Positions 8,279 to 16,806 of a stretch of DNA of 36,241 nt are shown here, one piece after another. How positions within the stretch are numbered: the first letter of the stretch is position 1; each line of letters opens with the position of its first letter. Origin of the DNA: Treponema sp. (lineage in GTDB: Bacteria; Spirochaetota; Spirochaetia; Treponematales; Breznakiellaceae). The stretch is from the NCBI GenBank assembly GCA_031267685.1, contig JAIRYV010000102.1:1-36241 (forward strand), read 5' to 3'. The translations under genes and the position numbers were made by a program. A model generated the notes under the pieces. That model saw nothing but the letters and a program-made list of their open reading frames with translations, searched no databases and was not told the DNA's origin.

Positions 8279-8651
8279 GTGTTACTCCTTGAACTGAGGG
8301 GAATTAAAGCGTGAAAAAAGCGTGCGAGGGGTTTGACACACTGTCTTTTTACTAGCGTATAATTAAGCTGGGAGCTGGGAGAAGACTAAACGGTAAGCAA
8401 GCAGATGTTCAGTGGACATCTGATGTTTTCTCAAGTCCATACTAAGATTCTATTGGATTGTAATAAAAACATCAAGAGGTTTGAGGATTTCTTGTGAATT
8501 TCTGGTGAGAAGTTCTCCACGTGTCTGACTCTCTTCACCATACCGTATCGGGGGAGGAAGTATCCAGTATTTCTCACGTGTCTGACCCTCTTCACATGTC
8601 TCAGATTTCTTATGAAGCGCTGTGGGCTGGATGGGCTAGTAAAGCGTGGTT
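8279..8651. other. Gene-free stretch with promoter, hairpin and direct repeats
   Basis: No convincing protein gene lies in these 373 bp. They contain the pseudogene's ribosome-binding site, a rightward promoter-like pair with a short hairpin (8333-8431), and two near-identical 21-bp direct copies of CACGTGTCTGACTCTCTTCA (8518-8538 and 8575-8595, 57 bp apart). The minus-strand frame through the direct repeats is read here as non-coding. Confidence 0.6.
8333..8431 (+). ncRNA. Possible short RNA: promoter plus terminator-like hairpin
   Basis: TTGACA (8333-8338) and a perfect TATAAT (8358-8363) are 19 bp apart, longer than the 17-bp optimum. About 35-50 nt further on, CAGATGT...ACATCTG (8402-8408 and 8416-8422) forms a 7-bp stem with a 7-nt loop and is followed by TGATGTTTTC. 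The transcript would be about 60 nt with no downstream gene on this strand. A 30-codon frame starting at 8405 inside the hairpin is an alternative reading. No known RNA family is recognised. Confidence 0.3.
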
Positions 8652-9128
8652 CTAAGCCCGTTCCAGTAGACACACAACGAGCGCTTCGACCGCATGACCT
8701 TTGCCAAGGGAGTCACAGCCTTCATTGGTCTTGCCTTTGACAAAGACTGCATCTATCGGTAGTTCCAGAGTCGCGGCAACTGAGGCGCGAATCGCAGCAC
8801 GGTGTGGCAGGAGCTTGGGAGCTTCGCAGGTAACAACAGCATCGATGTTGACTACAGACCAGCCTGCTGCTTTCACCTTGTCAAAGGCAATGGCGAGTAA
8901 ATGCAGGGAATCAGCGTCTTGCCATGTTGCATCGCTTGGTGGAAACAGTTCGCCAATGTCGCCTAGTCCGGCTGCCCCCAGCAGGGCATCGATAAGCGCG
9001 TGAACCAGCACGTCTCCGTCTGAATGTCCCTGCTCTCCGACTGGTGACGGCAACTCAACGCCGCCGAGCAAAAAACGCCGTCCACTAACCAAGCGGTGTA
9101 GATCACGCCCTAAGCCAATACGCACCAT
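8652..9128 (-). CDS. ispF: 2-C-methyl-D-erythritol 2,4-cyclodiphosphate synthase
   Basis: IspF converts CDP-methylerythritol 2-phosphate to methylerythritol cyclodiphosphate in the non-mevalonate isoprenoid pathway. The 158-aa protein shows the metal ligands in GRDLHRL (Asp9, His11) and HSDGDVLVHALIDALLGAAGLGDIGELFP (His43), and the conserved ends VTCEAPKLLPHRAAIR and KGKTNEGCDSLGKGHAVEA. Length and motif spacing match the family. It follows ispD by 11 bp, so the two steps are probably cotranscribed, although they are separate proteins here rather than an IspDF fusion. Confidence 0.96.
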   Translation of the reverse strand: MVRIGLGRDLHRLVSGRRFLLGGVELPSPVGEQGHSDGDVLVHALIDALLGAAGLGDIGELFPPSDATWQDADSLHLLAIAFDKVKAAGWSVVNIDAVVTCEAPKLLPHRAAIRASVAATLELPIDAVFVKGKTNEGCDSLGKGHAVEALVVCLLERA

Positions 9129-9139
9129 AGACCTGCTCC

Positions 9140-9832
9140 TTACAAATCCTCTGGGAAAGTAATCTTACGGTTTTGCGGCGAACCGTTGATTACCGCAACT
9201 GGACCCACAAACTCGCCCCAGACCTCCGCATCGTCGGTATATTCGATGCCTTCACGACATTCTCGTTCAGCAGCCAGCTCATGGGCGCGAAGCAGGGGTG
9301 TGAAGGCAAATGCCTGCGGGGTCTGTGCGGTTCCTACCCGTGCGCGTTTCAGGTGTCGGTACACAAAGCCGCGCTCATCAAGCTCCTTGGGCGTCTCGAT
9401 CAGGGGCATAAGCGGGATCACCGCCTGATATTCCATAAGCGCGTCGATTGTACGCTCGATAAGCTCAGGATCAATCCAGGGACGAGCGCCATCGTGGATC
9501 AGCACATAGTCTGGGCTGTAGGCGGCAAGCAGAGACAGCGCATGGTGCGTGGACACGCGGCGCGTGGAACCGCCCGGGACAAACAACATACGCGTCGTTG
9601 TTGACGGCAGACTCTGACGGGTGGCAAGCTCACCATACTTGGCGCATGGAGGAACCGCGATGACGATCAGATTTACACGGGGAACAACGGTAAATGCCAT
9701 AAGCGCCGCGCCCAGCACGGTGAGCGGCTTGCCATCAGCGTCAACACGGCCATCCAGCGGACGATACTCCTTCTTGACACCACCCATACGGGTGGAGGCT
9801 CCGGCCGCACAGATAACAGCGGCAATATTCAT
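9140..9832 (-). CDS. ispD: 2-C-methyl-D-erythritol 4-phosphate cytidylyltransferase
   Basis: IspD joins CTP to methylerythritol 4-phosphate in the non-mevalonate isoprenoid pathway. The 230-aa protein begins with the nucleotide-binding AAVICAAGASTRMGGVKKEY and contains LIHDGARPWI, the segment IPLMPLIETPKEL, GTAQTPQAF and EYTDDAEV, all typical of IspD. It sits between carD (8-bp gap upstream) and ispF (11 bp downstream), so carD-ispD-ispF appears to be one leftward operon. Confidence 0.95.
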   Translation of the reverse strand: MNIAAVICAAGASTRMGGVKKEYRPLDGRVDADGKPLTVLGAALMAFTVVPRVNLIVIAVPPCAKYGELATRQSLPSTTTRMLFVPGGSTRRVSTHHALSLLAAYSPDYVLIHDGARPWIDPELIERTIDALMEYQAVIPLMPLIETPKELDERGFVYRHLKRARVGTAQTPQAFAFTPLLRAHELAAERECREGIEYTDDAEVWGEFVGPVAVINGSPQNRKITFPEDL

Positions 9833-9840
9833 GTCTCTGC

Positions 9841-10335
9841 TTAGAGATGGGAATTTAGACGGGCAAGAATCATAGTATCTACCGCCTCTTTTGATTCCCC
9901 AAGAGACAGAGATAGCTCGTCCTCCAGCAGTTTCAGCGTAGAATCATAGAGCTTCCGTTCCTGTATGGGCAATTCTTTCACCTTACTTCGGTGATAGAGG
10001 GCGCGCACTACTATCGCGTTGTCAATGATACTGCCTTTCTTTGAAAGGGCAAGGTTCATCTCATACCGTTGCTTCCAGTCTGACGGTATTGGCTCATAGT
10101 CCTCACCAAGCACTTGTAATGCCTGTTGCGCCACATCCTGAGCAACAATAGCACGAATCTTCAGCTCCTCTGCCTTTGCTACTGGAACCATCACCATCAT
10201 ATCCGATACCTCAAGGTAGATCACGTAGTAAGGAATCGTCTCATTTTTAAATTTTTTATCCTCTATCGAAAGAATTTTTCCAACTCCTTGGCAGGGATAC
10301 ACGACCCGCTGGTCGATTTGAAAGTTCACACTCAT
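9841..10335 (-). CDS. carD: CarD/CdnL-family RNA polymerase-binding transcription regulator
   Basis: CarD proteins bind the RNA polymerase beta subunit through an N-terminal Tudor-like domain and stabilise open promoter complexes. Here the N-terminus (FQIDQRVVYPCQGVGKILSIE...YYVIYLEVSDMMVMVP) is that domain and the C-terminal half (about residues 70-164) is the helical DNA-binding part. The 164-aa length fits the family. No Shine-Dalgarno precedes the ATG; instead a TACAAT box ends 7 nt before it. It heads the carD-ispD-ispF group. The upstream AAA+ gene ends 41 bp away on the same strand, so read-through is also possible. Confidence 0.93.
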   Translation of the reverse strand: MSVNFQIDQRVVYPCQGVGKILSIEDKKFKNETIPYYVIYLEVSDMMVMVPVAKAEELKIRAIVAQDVAQQALQVLGEDYEPIPSDWKQRYEMNLALSKKGSIIDNAIVVRALYHRSKVKELPIQERKLYDSTLKLLEDELSLSLGESKEAVDTMILARLNSHL

Positions 10336-10371
10336 TGATCTAATTGTACTATATATACCTTAAAAAGGAAA
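10336..10371 (-). promoter_or_regulatory. Possible carD promoter
   Basis: TACAAT on the minus strand (10343-10348) ends 7 nt before the ATG, matching the geometry of other leaderless starts here. The element 17 bp upstream, TTTCCT, is a weak -35, so this one is less certain. Confidence 0.3.
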
Positions 10372-10376
10372 TGGGC

Positions 10377-12518
10377 TCACAGGACAAAGCGTCGCACTTC
10401 CTGTTCCGGCGATTCCTCCTGGCAGAATGTAATAAGCTGTTCAACAGAAGGTTCCATGCCAGAGGTAATATACTCAACCATACGCCGACGCGTGATGTTC
10501 TCGATTTGGCCGCCGGAAAAGTCAAAGCGGGACGAAAGCGTATCCAGCGCCTCTTCAGAAAGCTCCGGTATCATGGATGCCCAGATTGCGTGGCGGGTGT
10601 TGAGGTCTGGCTTTCCAAACTCAATCTTGAACAGAAAACGTCGCTCAAACGCCTTGTCCATGTTCAGGCTCATATTGGTCGTGGCGATGAGGATGCCGTC
10701 TAGGTTTTCCATTTCCTGTAAGATGATATTTTGAACGGTATTAGCCATCTGGTCCACGGAACGGCTGTCTTCATTCAGGGAAAAACGTTTGGAGAAGATC
10801 GCGTCAGCCTCGTTCACGAGCAGAATCGGCGTAACCACAGTGTTCTTCACCGCGTCCCGGTATTTATCAAAAAGCGCCTTGGTGAGCTTCTCGCTCTCGC
10901 CGACCCACTTGCTCCGCATTTCGGCGATGTTCATCGTAAGCAGGTCACGACCAGTTTTGCGGGCAAGCTGGTACACGGTCTCGGTTTTTCCAGTACCGGA
11001 TGCGCCGGAAAAGAGACAGACAATGCCGCCCCGCTGACCAGTTTCGGCAAGCCGCACCCGTACTGCCTGATAATTGTTGCCTTGAAGCAGGGCGCTGAGG
11101 CGCTTAATCTGCTCTGTTTCCCGCTCGTTAAAGAACAGCGCCTTCTGCGTAATACTGCTCGCGGCTATGAAATCTGTCTTGACTTTACGTGGTTTGATCT
11201 GGAGTTCTTCCAATAGTTCTATCTTAGCCTTATCTGTCAAGCAGAATGACTCGCGGTCGTCAAAGAAATCATCATGCTCTTCCTCAATAAGCCGCTTCTC
11301 AATCAGGTTCATTTGCATAAGGACATGTGTGCCGTTTTCAAACTGCTGTCGCGTTTGCCTGAACAAGGTCTTGTGCTTTTGATCGTAGACCTCGTTATCC
11401 AAGGGGGATAGCCAAATATGGTCGTTGTCCTGATTGCCAAGCAGATGACAGAAGTAGAGCAGAAGTACCTCACTGTCAGTATCAAGTCCATAAGCCAGCA
11501 TTTTCTGTGAGAACACAAGCTGAGGATTCTGCTCCAATAACGTATGTATACCAGAAGCAAGATCGTTCCATGAAAGTTCGTTATTTCCTCTCCGGCAGAA
11601 AAGCTCGCCGAGCGCCTCAAAGAACTCATGGATTGAAACACCTTCATAGTGCGCTGGTTTGTACTCATTCCCCTGTCTGATCGCCTCGATAACTCCTTCT
11701 GGTACACGAAATGAGAGTAAACCATCATCTCGACGGCAGTACAAGAGCTTCTTCTTTTCCAACTCGTTGAATTCTGGCAACCAGGGTAGTATCCCCAGGT
11801 TACTCTCACAGTTCAGGGAAGAACTCAGGTCCATAGTGGTGATGTGCTGATCCTCGTAACGAACAAGGAAATGTGAATACAGTACGGACTGTACGGGCGA
11901 AAGGTGGAAGAAGCGTGAAACAACCTTGATATGATCCTTTGCATGGTCAAAGAAATCATCGTGAAGTCCCGCCACACGAGAGAGTTCCACCAGCTTCTCG
12001 ATATGCTGGACAAGGCTCGGTTCCCCTAACCCTGAAAGCCTGCGCACTGCTTCGGGCAGCGTTTTGAGATTATTGCGGCTGAGGTTAAGGTTTTTGAGCG
12101 CAGGCAGTTTACTCAGCATTTCCGGCGCTGTAGTGAGTTTGTTGCGACTACAATCGAGTTGTTCAAGCTGACTGAGCTGCTCAATGAATTCCGGCAAACT
12201 GGAAAGCTCATTACCCCTAAGGTTCAACACCTTGAGCGACCCAAGACTTCCGATGACTTCTGGCAGTGTTGAGAAGTGGTTTCGGCTGAGATCGAAGTTT
12301 TCAAGCATAGTGAACTCGCTCAGGAAGGCTGGCAGGGTTCTGATTTTGTTATCGCTTAAATCAAGTGCTGAAATATGCGAGAGCTTCCGCAATTCAAGCG
12401 GGACATGCTCAAGCCCGAGGTCGGCAAGGTCCAGTGCCATAGTAAACTCATCAAGGCACCGTTTGATCCGCTCCCGCGCCTCTTTGATGCCGGAAGTTTT
12501 GGTAATGAAATCAGTCAT
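10377..12518 (-). CDS. Leucine-rich-repeat AAA+ ATPase
   Basis: A 713-aa fusion of a leucine-rich-repeat domain to an AAA+ ATPase. Residues about 28-163 hold five 23-residue LRRs (pattern LxxLDLSxNxLxTLPExxxxL). A long middle region (about 165-480) is unrecognised. The C-terminal ATPase has Walker A GASGTGKT (505-512), a Walker B with an unusual NEAD instead of DEAD (PILLVNEADAIF), a TTN sensor and the arginine-finger segment FERRF. It is likely a remodelling ATPase guided by protein contacts of the LRRs. The ATG at 12518 was chosen because TTGATA-17 bp-TATATT ends 7 nt before it; an upstream TTG at 12554 overlaps that -35 element and has no ribosome-binding site. Substrate unknown. Confidence 0.85.
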   Translation of the reverse strand: MTDFITKTSGIKEARERIKRCLDEFTMALDLADLGLEHVPLELRKLSHISALDLSDNKIRTLPAFLSEFTMLENFDLSRNHFSTLPEVIGSLGSLKVLNLRGNELSSLPEFIEQLSQLEQLDCSRNKLTTAPEMLSKLPALKNLNLSRNNLKTLPEAVRRLSGLGEPSLVQHIEKLVELSRVAGLHDDFFDHAKDHIKVVSRFFHLSPVQSVLYSHFLVRYEDQHITTMDLSSSLNCESNLGILPWLPEFNELEKKKLLYCRRDDGLLSFRVPEGVIEAIRQGNEYKPAHYEGVSIHEFFEALGELFCRRGNNELSWNDLASGIHTLLEQNPQLVFSQKMLAYGLDTDSEVLLLYFCHLLGNQDNDHIWLSPLDNEVYDQKHKTLFRQTRQQFENGTHVLMQMNLIEKRLIEEEHDDFFDDRESFCLTDKAKIELLEELQIKPRKVKTDFIAASSITQKALFFNERETEQIKRLSALLQGNNYQAVRVRLAETGQRGGIVCLFSGASGTGKTETVYQLARKTGRDLLTMNIAEMRSKWVGESEKLTKALFDKYRDAVKNTVVTPILLVNEADAIFSKRFSLNEDSRSVDQMANTVQNIILQEMENLDGILIATTNMSLNMDKAFERRFLFKIEFGKPDLNTRHAIWASMIPELSEEALDTLSSRFDFSGGQIENITRRRMVEYITSGMEPSVEQLITFCQEESPEQEVRRFVL

Positions 12519-12554
12519 AGCTGCAAATATAGACAAATCAGAGCAAGGTATCAA
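12519..12554 (-). promoter_or_regulatory. Promoter of the LRR-AAA+ gene
   Basis: TTGATA (12549-12554) and TATATT (12526-12531) on the minus strand are 17 bp apart. The -10 box ends 7 nt before the ATG, implying a leaderless message. Confidence 0.6.
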
Positions 12555-12589
12555 GGAGATAATCCGCTCGTCAAGCCCTCTGTTAGGGT

Positions 12590-12640
12590 CAGATCAATCC
12601 TGTGCAGACTCATGACTAGACTTGCACAGGTTGAAATCTG
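12590..12640. terminator. Long imperfect inverted repeat
   Basis: CCTGTGCA and TGCACAGG (12599-12606 and 12623-12630) form a perfect 8-bp stem around a 16-nt loop. It extends outward through CAA/TTG and CAGAT/ATCTG with small bulges, giving about 16 paired bases. It sits between the end of the 62-aa gene and the AAA+ promoter. It could terminate the LamG transcript or bind a dimeric regulator; there is no clean T-tract. Confidence 0.4.
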
Positions 12641-12679
12641 TGAGTTCTGTTTAGGTCATCCCAAGGGGAATCAATTTTC

Positions 12680-12868
12680 CTAGTTTTCTAGCGTATCAAT
12701 GAGATGATTTATCTCCTCATGTATCGTACTGTTCAGAAATTCCTCCTTCTGCTTTGGAGGAAGATACTCAGTTAGCTCAAAGAGGTATTTCAAAAGCGCC
12801 AGTAGGTCTGACTTTTGTATGCCACCGAATTCTTCTTTAGTATCCACTGTTGTTCCGTCATTATCCAT
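12680..12868 (-). CDS. Small acidic protein coupled to the LamG gene
   Basis: A 62-aa soluble, acidic, helical protein (LLALLKYLFELTEYLPPKQKEEFLNS...). The ATG overlaps the last base of the upstream TAA stop (TAATG), with TGAGGA about 10 nt before it, so it is probably translated by coupling to the LamG gene. No domain is recognised. Gene reality is supported by the start arrangement; function unknown. Confidence 0.6.
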   Translation of the reverse strand: MDNDGTTVDTKEEFGGIQKSDLLALLKYLFELTEYLPPKQKEEFLNSTIHEEINHLIDTLEN

Positions 12869-14523
12869 TATTGTCCCATCCTCAGTGGCCGTGCGCTCAC
12901 TTCCCGCGAGAAAGTCCCCAGATGCAATGGGATAAAGCGATCATACGCAACCACTACAAAATAGTATAAGGTTCCATTCTGTAAGCCATCAATATGGACC
13001 GAAGTCCGTTTTCCGACGTTAATCGGCGAATCACCCAATAGCGCACCCTTTCCGAAGTATTGTTCGCTTGCCTCGCCGTAGTACACAAGATAACCAGTCA
13101 CGTCAGCGTCAAAGCTGGCACGCCAAGAAAGGTCTATCGCGCTGTCCCTCGCTATGGCCGTGAGCATGGTCGGCGCCAAAGGCGGCTCATCAGGCTGGTA
13201 CGTTATGGTGAGCCGGTCAAGGTACGGAGTAGTTTCGTTGCTATTGCCAGGATAGAACATCACTGCAACCTGCACGAACCTACCTTGAATCCCGGAAAGC
13301 CCGGTTCCGGGCGTAAAAGCTCGCCACTCAGGATTGTTAATCACCTGGTCAAACGACAAAAGACGCCAATCATTCGTGTCAGGCACCGGAGTCTCGGTCC
13401 ATTGATAGGGATTATCGCTGGCGCGGATGAAAAACTGGAGCGTCGAACCATCAGTAAAGTGAAAAGGCCAGGTTCCCGCGTACTCATTCAGAACCTGCTC
13501 GCCTGAATAGGTGATTCTTCCTCCATTAACATCGATCTTGAGTACACTGCTGTTGTATTCTCCCAGGTCCAAGACCCGCGTTTCAGCACGTCCCCCGTTT
13601 TGGTGATACTTACGGAGAATCGGATCGTCGATAAAACTACTATAAATACGGAATTCGTCCATCATGCCTATGAAACGCCCTCCAAGTATAAGCATACCCT
13701 CTCTGCCCGCCACTGCATGGTAGAGTTGGCTGCTTTCTCTGCCAGAACTAGTAGTGTAGGTAATAGCTTCAGGCACTCCATTGACCAAATACTCAAGGAG
13801 GCCAGTGTCAGCATTGAAACGGATCACGTGGTGGCTCCATGTTCGTGGTACCAGAGGCGTAATACCGGTAAAGGAGATGCTTACTGGCAGCTCTTCGGCT
13901 TCGGGTGGCGCGAAAAAGTTCTGGAAAAGCCACTGAAGCCGGTTTTTAGACGCGATACACTGGATTCGCTGTAAGGCGTAATTGCCCGGGCTATCCTCAC
14001 GGGCAGCGGTCCATGAAACGATGAGTTCCCCATTCTCCATATTCATGGGGAAGAGCCAGAACTCTATGGAAAAATCGCGGATCGCCTGACCAGATGAAAG
14101 GAGTGCGCCGGGCTGTGGCACCAGGACAAGGGGGCCGCTGTTGACGTTCTCCAAGAAGGGAAGTAGACCAGAAAACATGGCTGCGCCAGCTCCTGAACGC
14201 GCAAGCCGTTTTTCAGTTGCCAGAAGTGCTGGTGAAATCGATATCTGGTAATGGCCTGCGTGATCCTGAAACTCAGTGGGCTGTTCCTCATCGAATGATA
14301 GCGCCAGGTCCAGCGTTTGCTCATCGGCGTAGCGTGTGGCTGAAGAAAGCGCCAGGACCGGATGGGGGCGCACGGAACTCAGTTCAGTAACCCCGATACG
14401 TTTGTCTACCACGTTCCAGCCAGCTTCCCCGCCAATGCTGATGGTCTTTTCCCCAATGGCGTACAATCCACCTGTAAGCAGCGCGAGAAGAGACATGGCG
14501 AGTGTGCGATTTAGGTTTCTCAT
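12868..14523 (-). CDS. Secreted LamG-like/fibronectin type III protein
   Basis: Predicted exported protein of 551 aa. An N-terminal signal peptide (RNLNRTLAMSLLALLTGGLYAIG) is followed by a concanavalin A/LamG-like lectin domain (about 140-315; FSIEFWLFPMN, HVIRFNADTGLLEYLVNG, GRFIGMMDEFRIYSSF). A beta-rich middle region comes next, then a fibronectin type III domain near the C-terminus (about 453-545; PPLAPTMLTAIARDSAIDLSWRAS...VTGYLVYYG). Such combinations occur in surface or periplasmic carbohydrate- or protein-binding proteins. It is divergent from the ribonuclease gene and followed by the coupled 62-aa gene. No catalytic residues are recognised. Confidence 0.8.
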   Translation of the reverse strand: MRNLNRTLAMSLLALLTGGLYAIGEKTISIGGEAGWNVVDKRIGVTELSSVRPHPVLALSSATRYADEQTLDLALSFDEEQPTEFQDHAGHYQISISPALLATEKRLARSGAGAAMFSGLLPFLENVNSGPLVLVPQPGALLSSGQAIRDFSIEFWLFPMNMENGELIVSWTAAREDSPGNYALQRIQCIASKNRLQWLFQNFFAPPEAEELPVSISFTGITPLVPRTWSHHVIRFNADTGLLEYLVNGVPEAITYTTSSGRESSQLYHAVAGREGMLILGGRFIGMMDEFRIYSSFIDDPILRKYHQNGGRAETRVLDLGEYNSSVLKIDVNGGRITYSGEQVLNEYAGTWPFHFTDGSTLQFFIRASDNPYQWTETPVPDTNDWRLLSFDQVINNPEWRAFTPGTGLSGIQGRFVQVAVMFYPGNSNETTPYLDRLTITYQPDEPPLAPTMLTAIARDSAIDLSWRASFDADVTGYLVYYGEASEQYFGKGALLGDSPINVGKRTSVHIDGLQNGTLYYFVVVAYDRFIPLHLGTFSREVSARPLRMGQ

Positions 14524-14571
14524 TTATCTTCTTTATCGGAATCTTTTGCCACATACCGTACAAAATCCGGC

Positions 14572-14606
14572 TTGAACAAAGTGGCAAGCCGTTTTATCCT
14601 GTTTTC
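14572..14606 (+). promoter_or_regulatory. Promoter of the ribonuclease-methyltransferase pair
   Basis: TTGAAC (14572-14577) and TATCCT (14595-14600) are 17 bp apart. The -10 box ends 6 nt before the ATG at 14607, implying a leaderless start and favouring that ATG over the open frame extending to 14502. Confidence 0.5.
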
Positions 14607-16022
14607 ATGGATATGACTTTCTATTCTCTCGGCGCGGCTGAGGAAGTAACTGGCTCTAAACATGTCATTGAGATAGATGGGAAGAGCTACCTTGTTGACT
14701 GCGGCACGTTTCAAGGCTCACGCTCGGACGCGGATCGGAAAAACCGGAACATCGGCATTGCCGCTGACCGTCTTAGCGCTGTGGTTCTGACTCACGGTCA
14801 TCTCGACCACTGCGGCCTTCTGCCCATGCTTACCAAGCAGGGCTACACGGGAAACATCTACGCCACGCCCGCGACACGGGATATTGCCAGTCTCATCATG
14901 ATGGATTCAGCCAACATTCAAGCGCGGGATGCGATATATCTGCGGAAACAGGCAAATAAAAAGGGGGAGCAGTTTGACTGGCAGCCACTTTTTGAGGAAA
15001 AAGATGCTATAGCAGCAACATCGCAAATCATAGGCGTTTCTTACCAGCGTCCGGTGTATATCGACGAAGGGGTACAGCTTGAGTTTTTTGATGCTGGACA
15101 CATTCTCGGCTCAGCTATGGCGCTGTTTACGGTTAAGAAAGACGGGAAAGAGTTGCGCGTCCTCTGTTCTGGTGACTTGGGACGCAAGGAAAAGCCAATT
15201 ATCCGTGATCCTGACGATAAGTTACCTGCAATAGACTATCTCGTGCTTGAAAGTACCTACGGTAACCGACGGCATGATAACACAGATAACGCCATGGCCA
15301 AGCTTGCGGAAGTCGCCAAACAAACTGTCAAAAACAAAGGACGCATCATCATCCCTTCGTTTGCCATTGAGCGTACCCAAGAACTGGTCTACTACTTTCA
15401 CCTGCTTGTTGATGAAGGGGTTATACCTGAGATTCCAATCTTCGTGGATTCGCCTATGGCCACCAACGCGACGACTATCTTTCAGGTTCATCCTGAATGT
15501 TATGATGAACACATCCGTGAGGCGTTTATCAAGCACCATAAGAATCCTTTTGGTTTTAATGCGCTCCACTTCACCACGAACGTGAACGAGTCTAAGGCGC
15601 TCAACGAGCATCCGGGGCCGCTCATTATCATCTCGGCTGATGGTATGTGTGAGGCGGGTCGTATTCAGCACCACCTCATCAACAGCATCAGTAACCCGAA
15701 TACCACGATTCTCATGGTTGGTTACATGGCTGCAAACACCTTGGGGCGGCGTATCCGCAACAAGGATGCTGAGGTAAAGATACATGGTCAGTGGTTCAAG
15801 CGGCGGGCAGCGGTTGAGGAGATCAACGCTTTCAGCGCCCATGCTGACTACGTTGAGGCGCTGGCATGGCTCAATGCTATTGACACCTCGCAACTCAAAA
15901 GAATCTTCCTTGTACATGGTGAACCTAAGGCACAGACCGAGTTCAAGACGTATCTAGCCGCCCATGGCTATCCACAGACTGAAATCGTCAAGTATGGCGC
16001 GACTTACCCGCTGGAGGCATGA
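14607..16022 (+). CDS. Beta-CASP metallo-beta-lactamase ribonuclease
   Basis: RNA-processing nuclease of the metallo-beta-lactamase/beta-CASP group (COG1236, related to CPSF73 and RNase J). The zinc-binding HGHLDH is at residues 63-68 of the 471-aa protein; further metal ligands are in DAGHILGSA and CSGDLG. The beta-CASP insertion shows ESTYGNRRH, GRIIIPSFAIERTQEL and VDSPMA. The C-terminal motifs are SADGMCEAGRI, NAFSAHADY and FLVHGE. The start at 14607 was chosen because homologous sequence begins there (MTFYSLGAAEEVTGS) and a promoter lies just ahead. Its TGA overlaps the ATG of the next gene (ATGA), so the two are translationally coupled. Substrate RNA unknown. Confidence 0.9.
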   Translation: MDMTFYSLGAAEEVTGSKHVIEIDGKSYLVDCGTFQGSRSDADRKNRNIGIAADRLSAVVLTHGHLDHCGLLPMLTKQGYTGNIYATPATRDIASLIMMDSANIQARDAIYLRKQANKKGEQFDWQPLFEEKDAIAATSQIIGVSYQRPVYIDEGVQLEFFDAGHILGSAMALFTVKKDGKELRVLCSGDLGRKEKPIIRDPDDKLPAIDYLVLESTYGNRRHDNTDNAMAKLAEVAKQTVKNKGRIIIPSFAIERTQELVYYFHLLVDEGVIPEIPIFVDSPMATNATTIFQVHPECYDEHIREAFIKHHKNPFGFNALHFTTNVNESKALNEHPGPLIIISADGMCEAGRIQHHLINSISNPNTTILMVGYMAANTLGRRIRNKDAEVKIHGQWFKRRAAVEEINAFSAHADYVEALAWLNAIDTSQLKRIFLVHGEPKAQTEFKTYLAAHGYPQTEIVKYGATYPLEA

Positions 16023-16741
16023 TGGCTTACCTTACAGGATTTCACGTTATAGAAGAGCGGCTCAAGGCCGCAGGTGGCGCGGGGCCGCTTCTTGTGGCAA
16101 AGGCCGGGCCACGAGCGCGCGAAATTGTCGCGCTTGCGGTTGAACACAAGGTTCGCGTTGAGCGCGTTGGCGCGTTTGACCTCGATCGCCTGGCGCCGGA
16201 TCATCGGGGCATTGCGCTGCAGGTTGAAAGCGTGGATAGCGGTGTGGCGCTTAGTCTTGAGGATTTTGTTAATGGGCTTGGGAAAAAAGCAAATGCGCTT
16301 GTCGTGATTCTCGATGAGATTACGGACCCGCACAACTACGGCGCGATTCTGCGTTCCTGCGATCAGTTTAGCGTTGACCTGGTTTTAACACGGCACAGGC
16401 GCATTGCCAAACACGCTGAAGTTATCTCCAAAACATCGGCGGGCGCAACTGCATGGGTTCCAGTTGCCGAGGTGGCGAATCTTCCCCGCGCCGCAGCAGA
16501 CCTGAAGGACGCCGGCTTCTGGATTTACGGCGCAGACATGAGCGGCGAGGCCGTGTATACCAAAGACCTCACGGGGCGCGTAGCCTTGATTCTGGGTGGC
16601 GAAGGCGCGGGTATATCCCGCCTACTCCGCGAAACATGCGACGCTCTGGTCGCCATCCCCACCCACGGCAGGCTTGATTCACTCAATGTCTCGGTAGCTG
16701 CGGGCATACTGTTTTACGAGATAAACCGCCAGCGCGCTTAG
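16019..16741 (+). CDS. rlmB: TrmH/RlmB-family RNA 2'-O-methyltransferase
   Basis: SPOUT-fold SAM-dependent ribose methyltransferase; RlmB methylates G2251 of 23S rRNA. The 240-aa protein has a short N-terminal substrate-binding domain (TGFHVIEERLKA...HRGIALQVE) and the three SPOUT motifs: LDEITDPHNYGAILRSC, ALILGGEGAGISRLL and LDSLNVSVAAGILFYEI, the last two forming the trefoil knot. It overlaps the ribonuclease gene by 4 bp, which suggests joint use in RNA maturation. Assignment to RlmB rather than a tRNA TrmH rests on overall layout, so the exact target is less sure. A second ATG at 16022 is an equally possible start. Confidence 0.85.
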   Translation: MMAYLTGFHVIEERLKAAGGAGPLLVAKAGPRAREIVALAVEHKVRVERVGAFDLDRLAPDHRGIALQVESVDSGVALSLEDFVNGLGKKANALVVILDEITDPHNYGAILRSCDQFSVDLVLTRHRRIAKHAEVISKTSAGATAWVPVAEVANLPRAAADLKDAGFWIYGADMSGEAVYTKDLTGRVALILGGEGAGISRLLRETCDALVAIPTHGRLDSLNVSVAAGILFYEINRQRA

Positions 16742-16806
16742 AGTAGCAGCAAGTGGCAGCAGCTTTGCCGGGAAAACCAGTAACCATACTACATGCCAAT
16801 TACTTA

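Noticed and set aside
8431-8673. 80-aa minus-strand frame with HVKRVRHV repeats
   Set aside because: It is produced by the 21-bp direct repeats, overlaps the end of ispF and has no family match.
12519-12554. TTG start for the AAA+ protein
   Set aside because: The TTG falls in the -35 element of a good promoter and lacks a ribosome-binding site.
15222-15917. 231-aa minus-strand frame
   Set aside because: It lies wholly antisense to the well-supported beta-CASP ribonuclease and has no recognisable motif.
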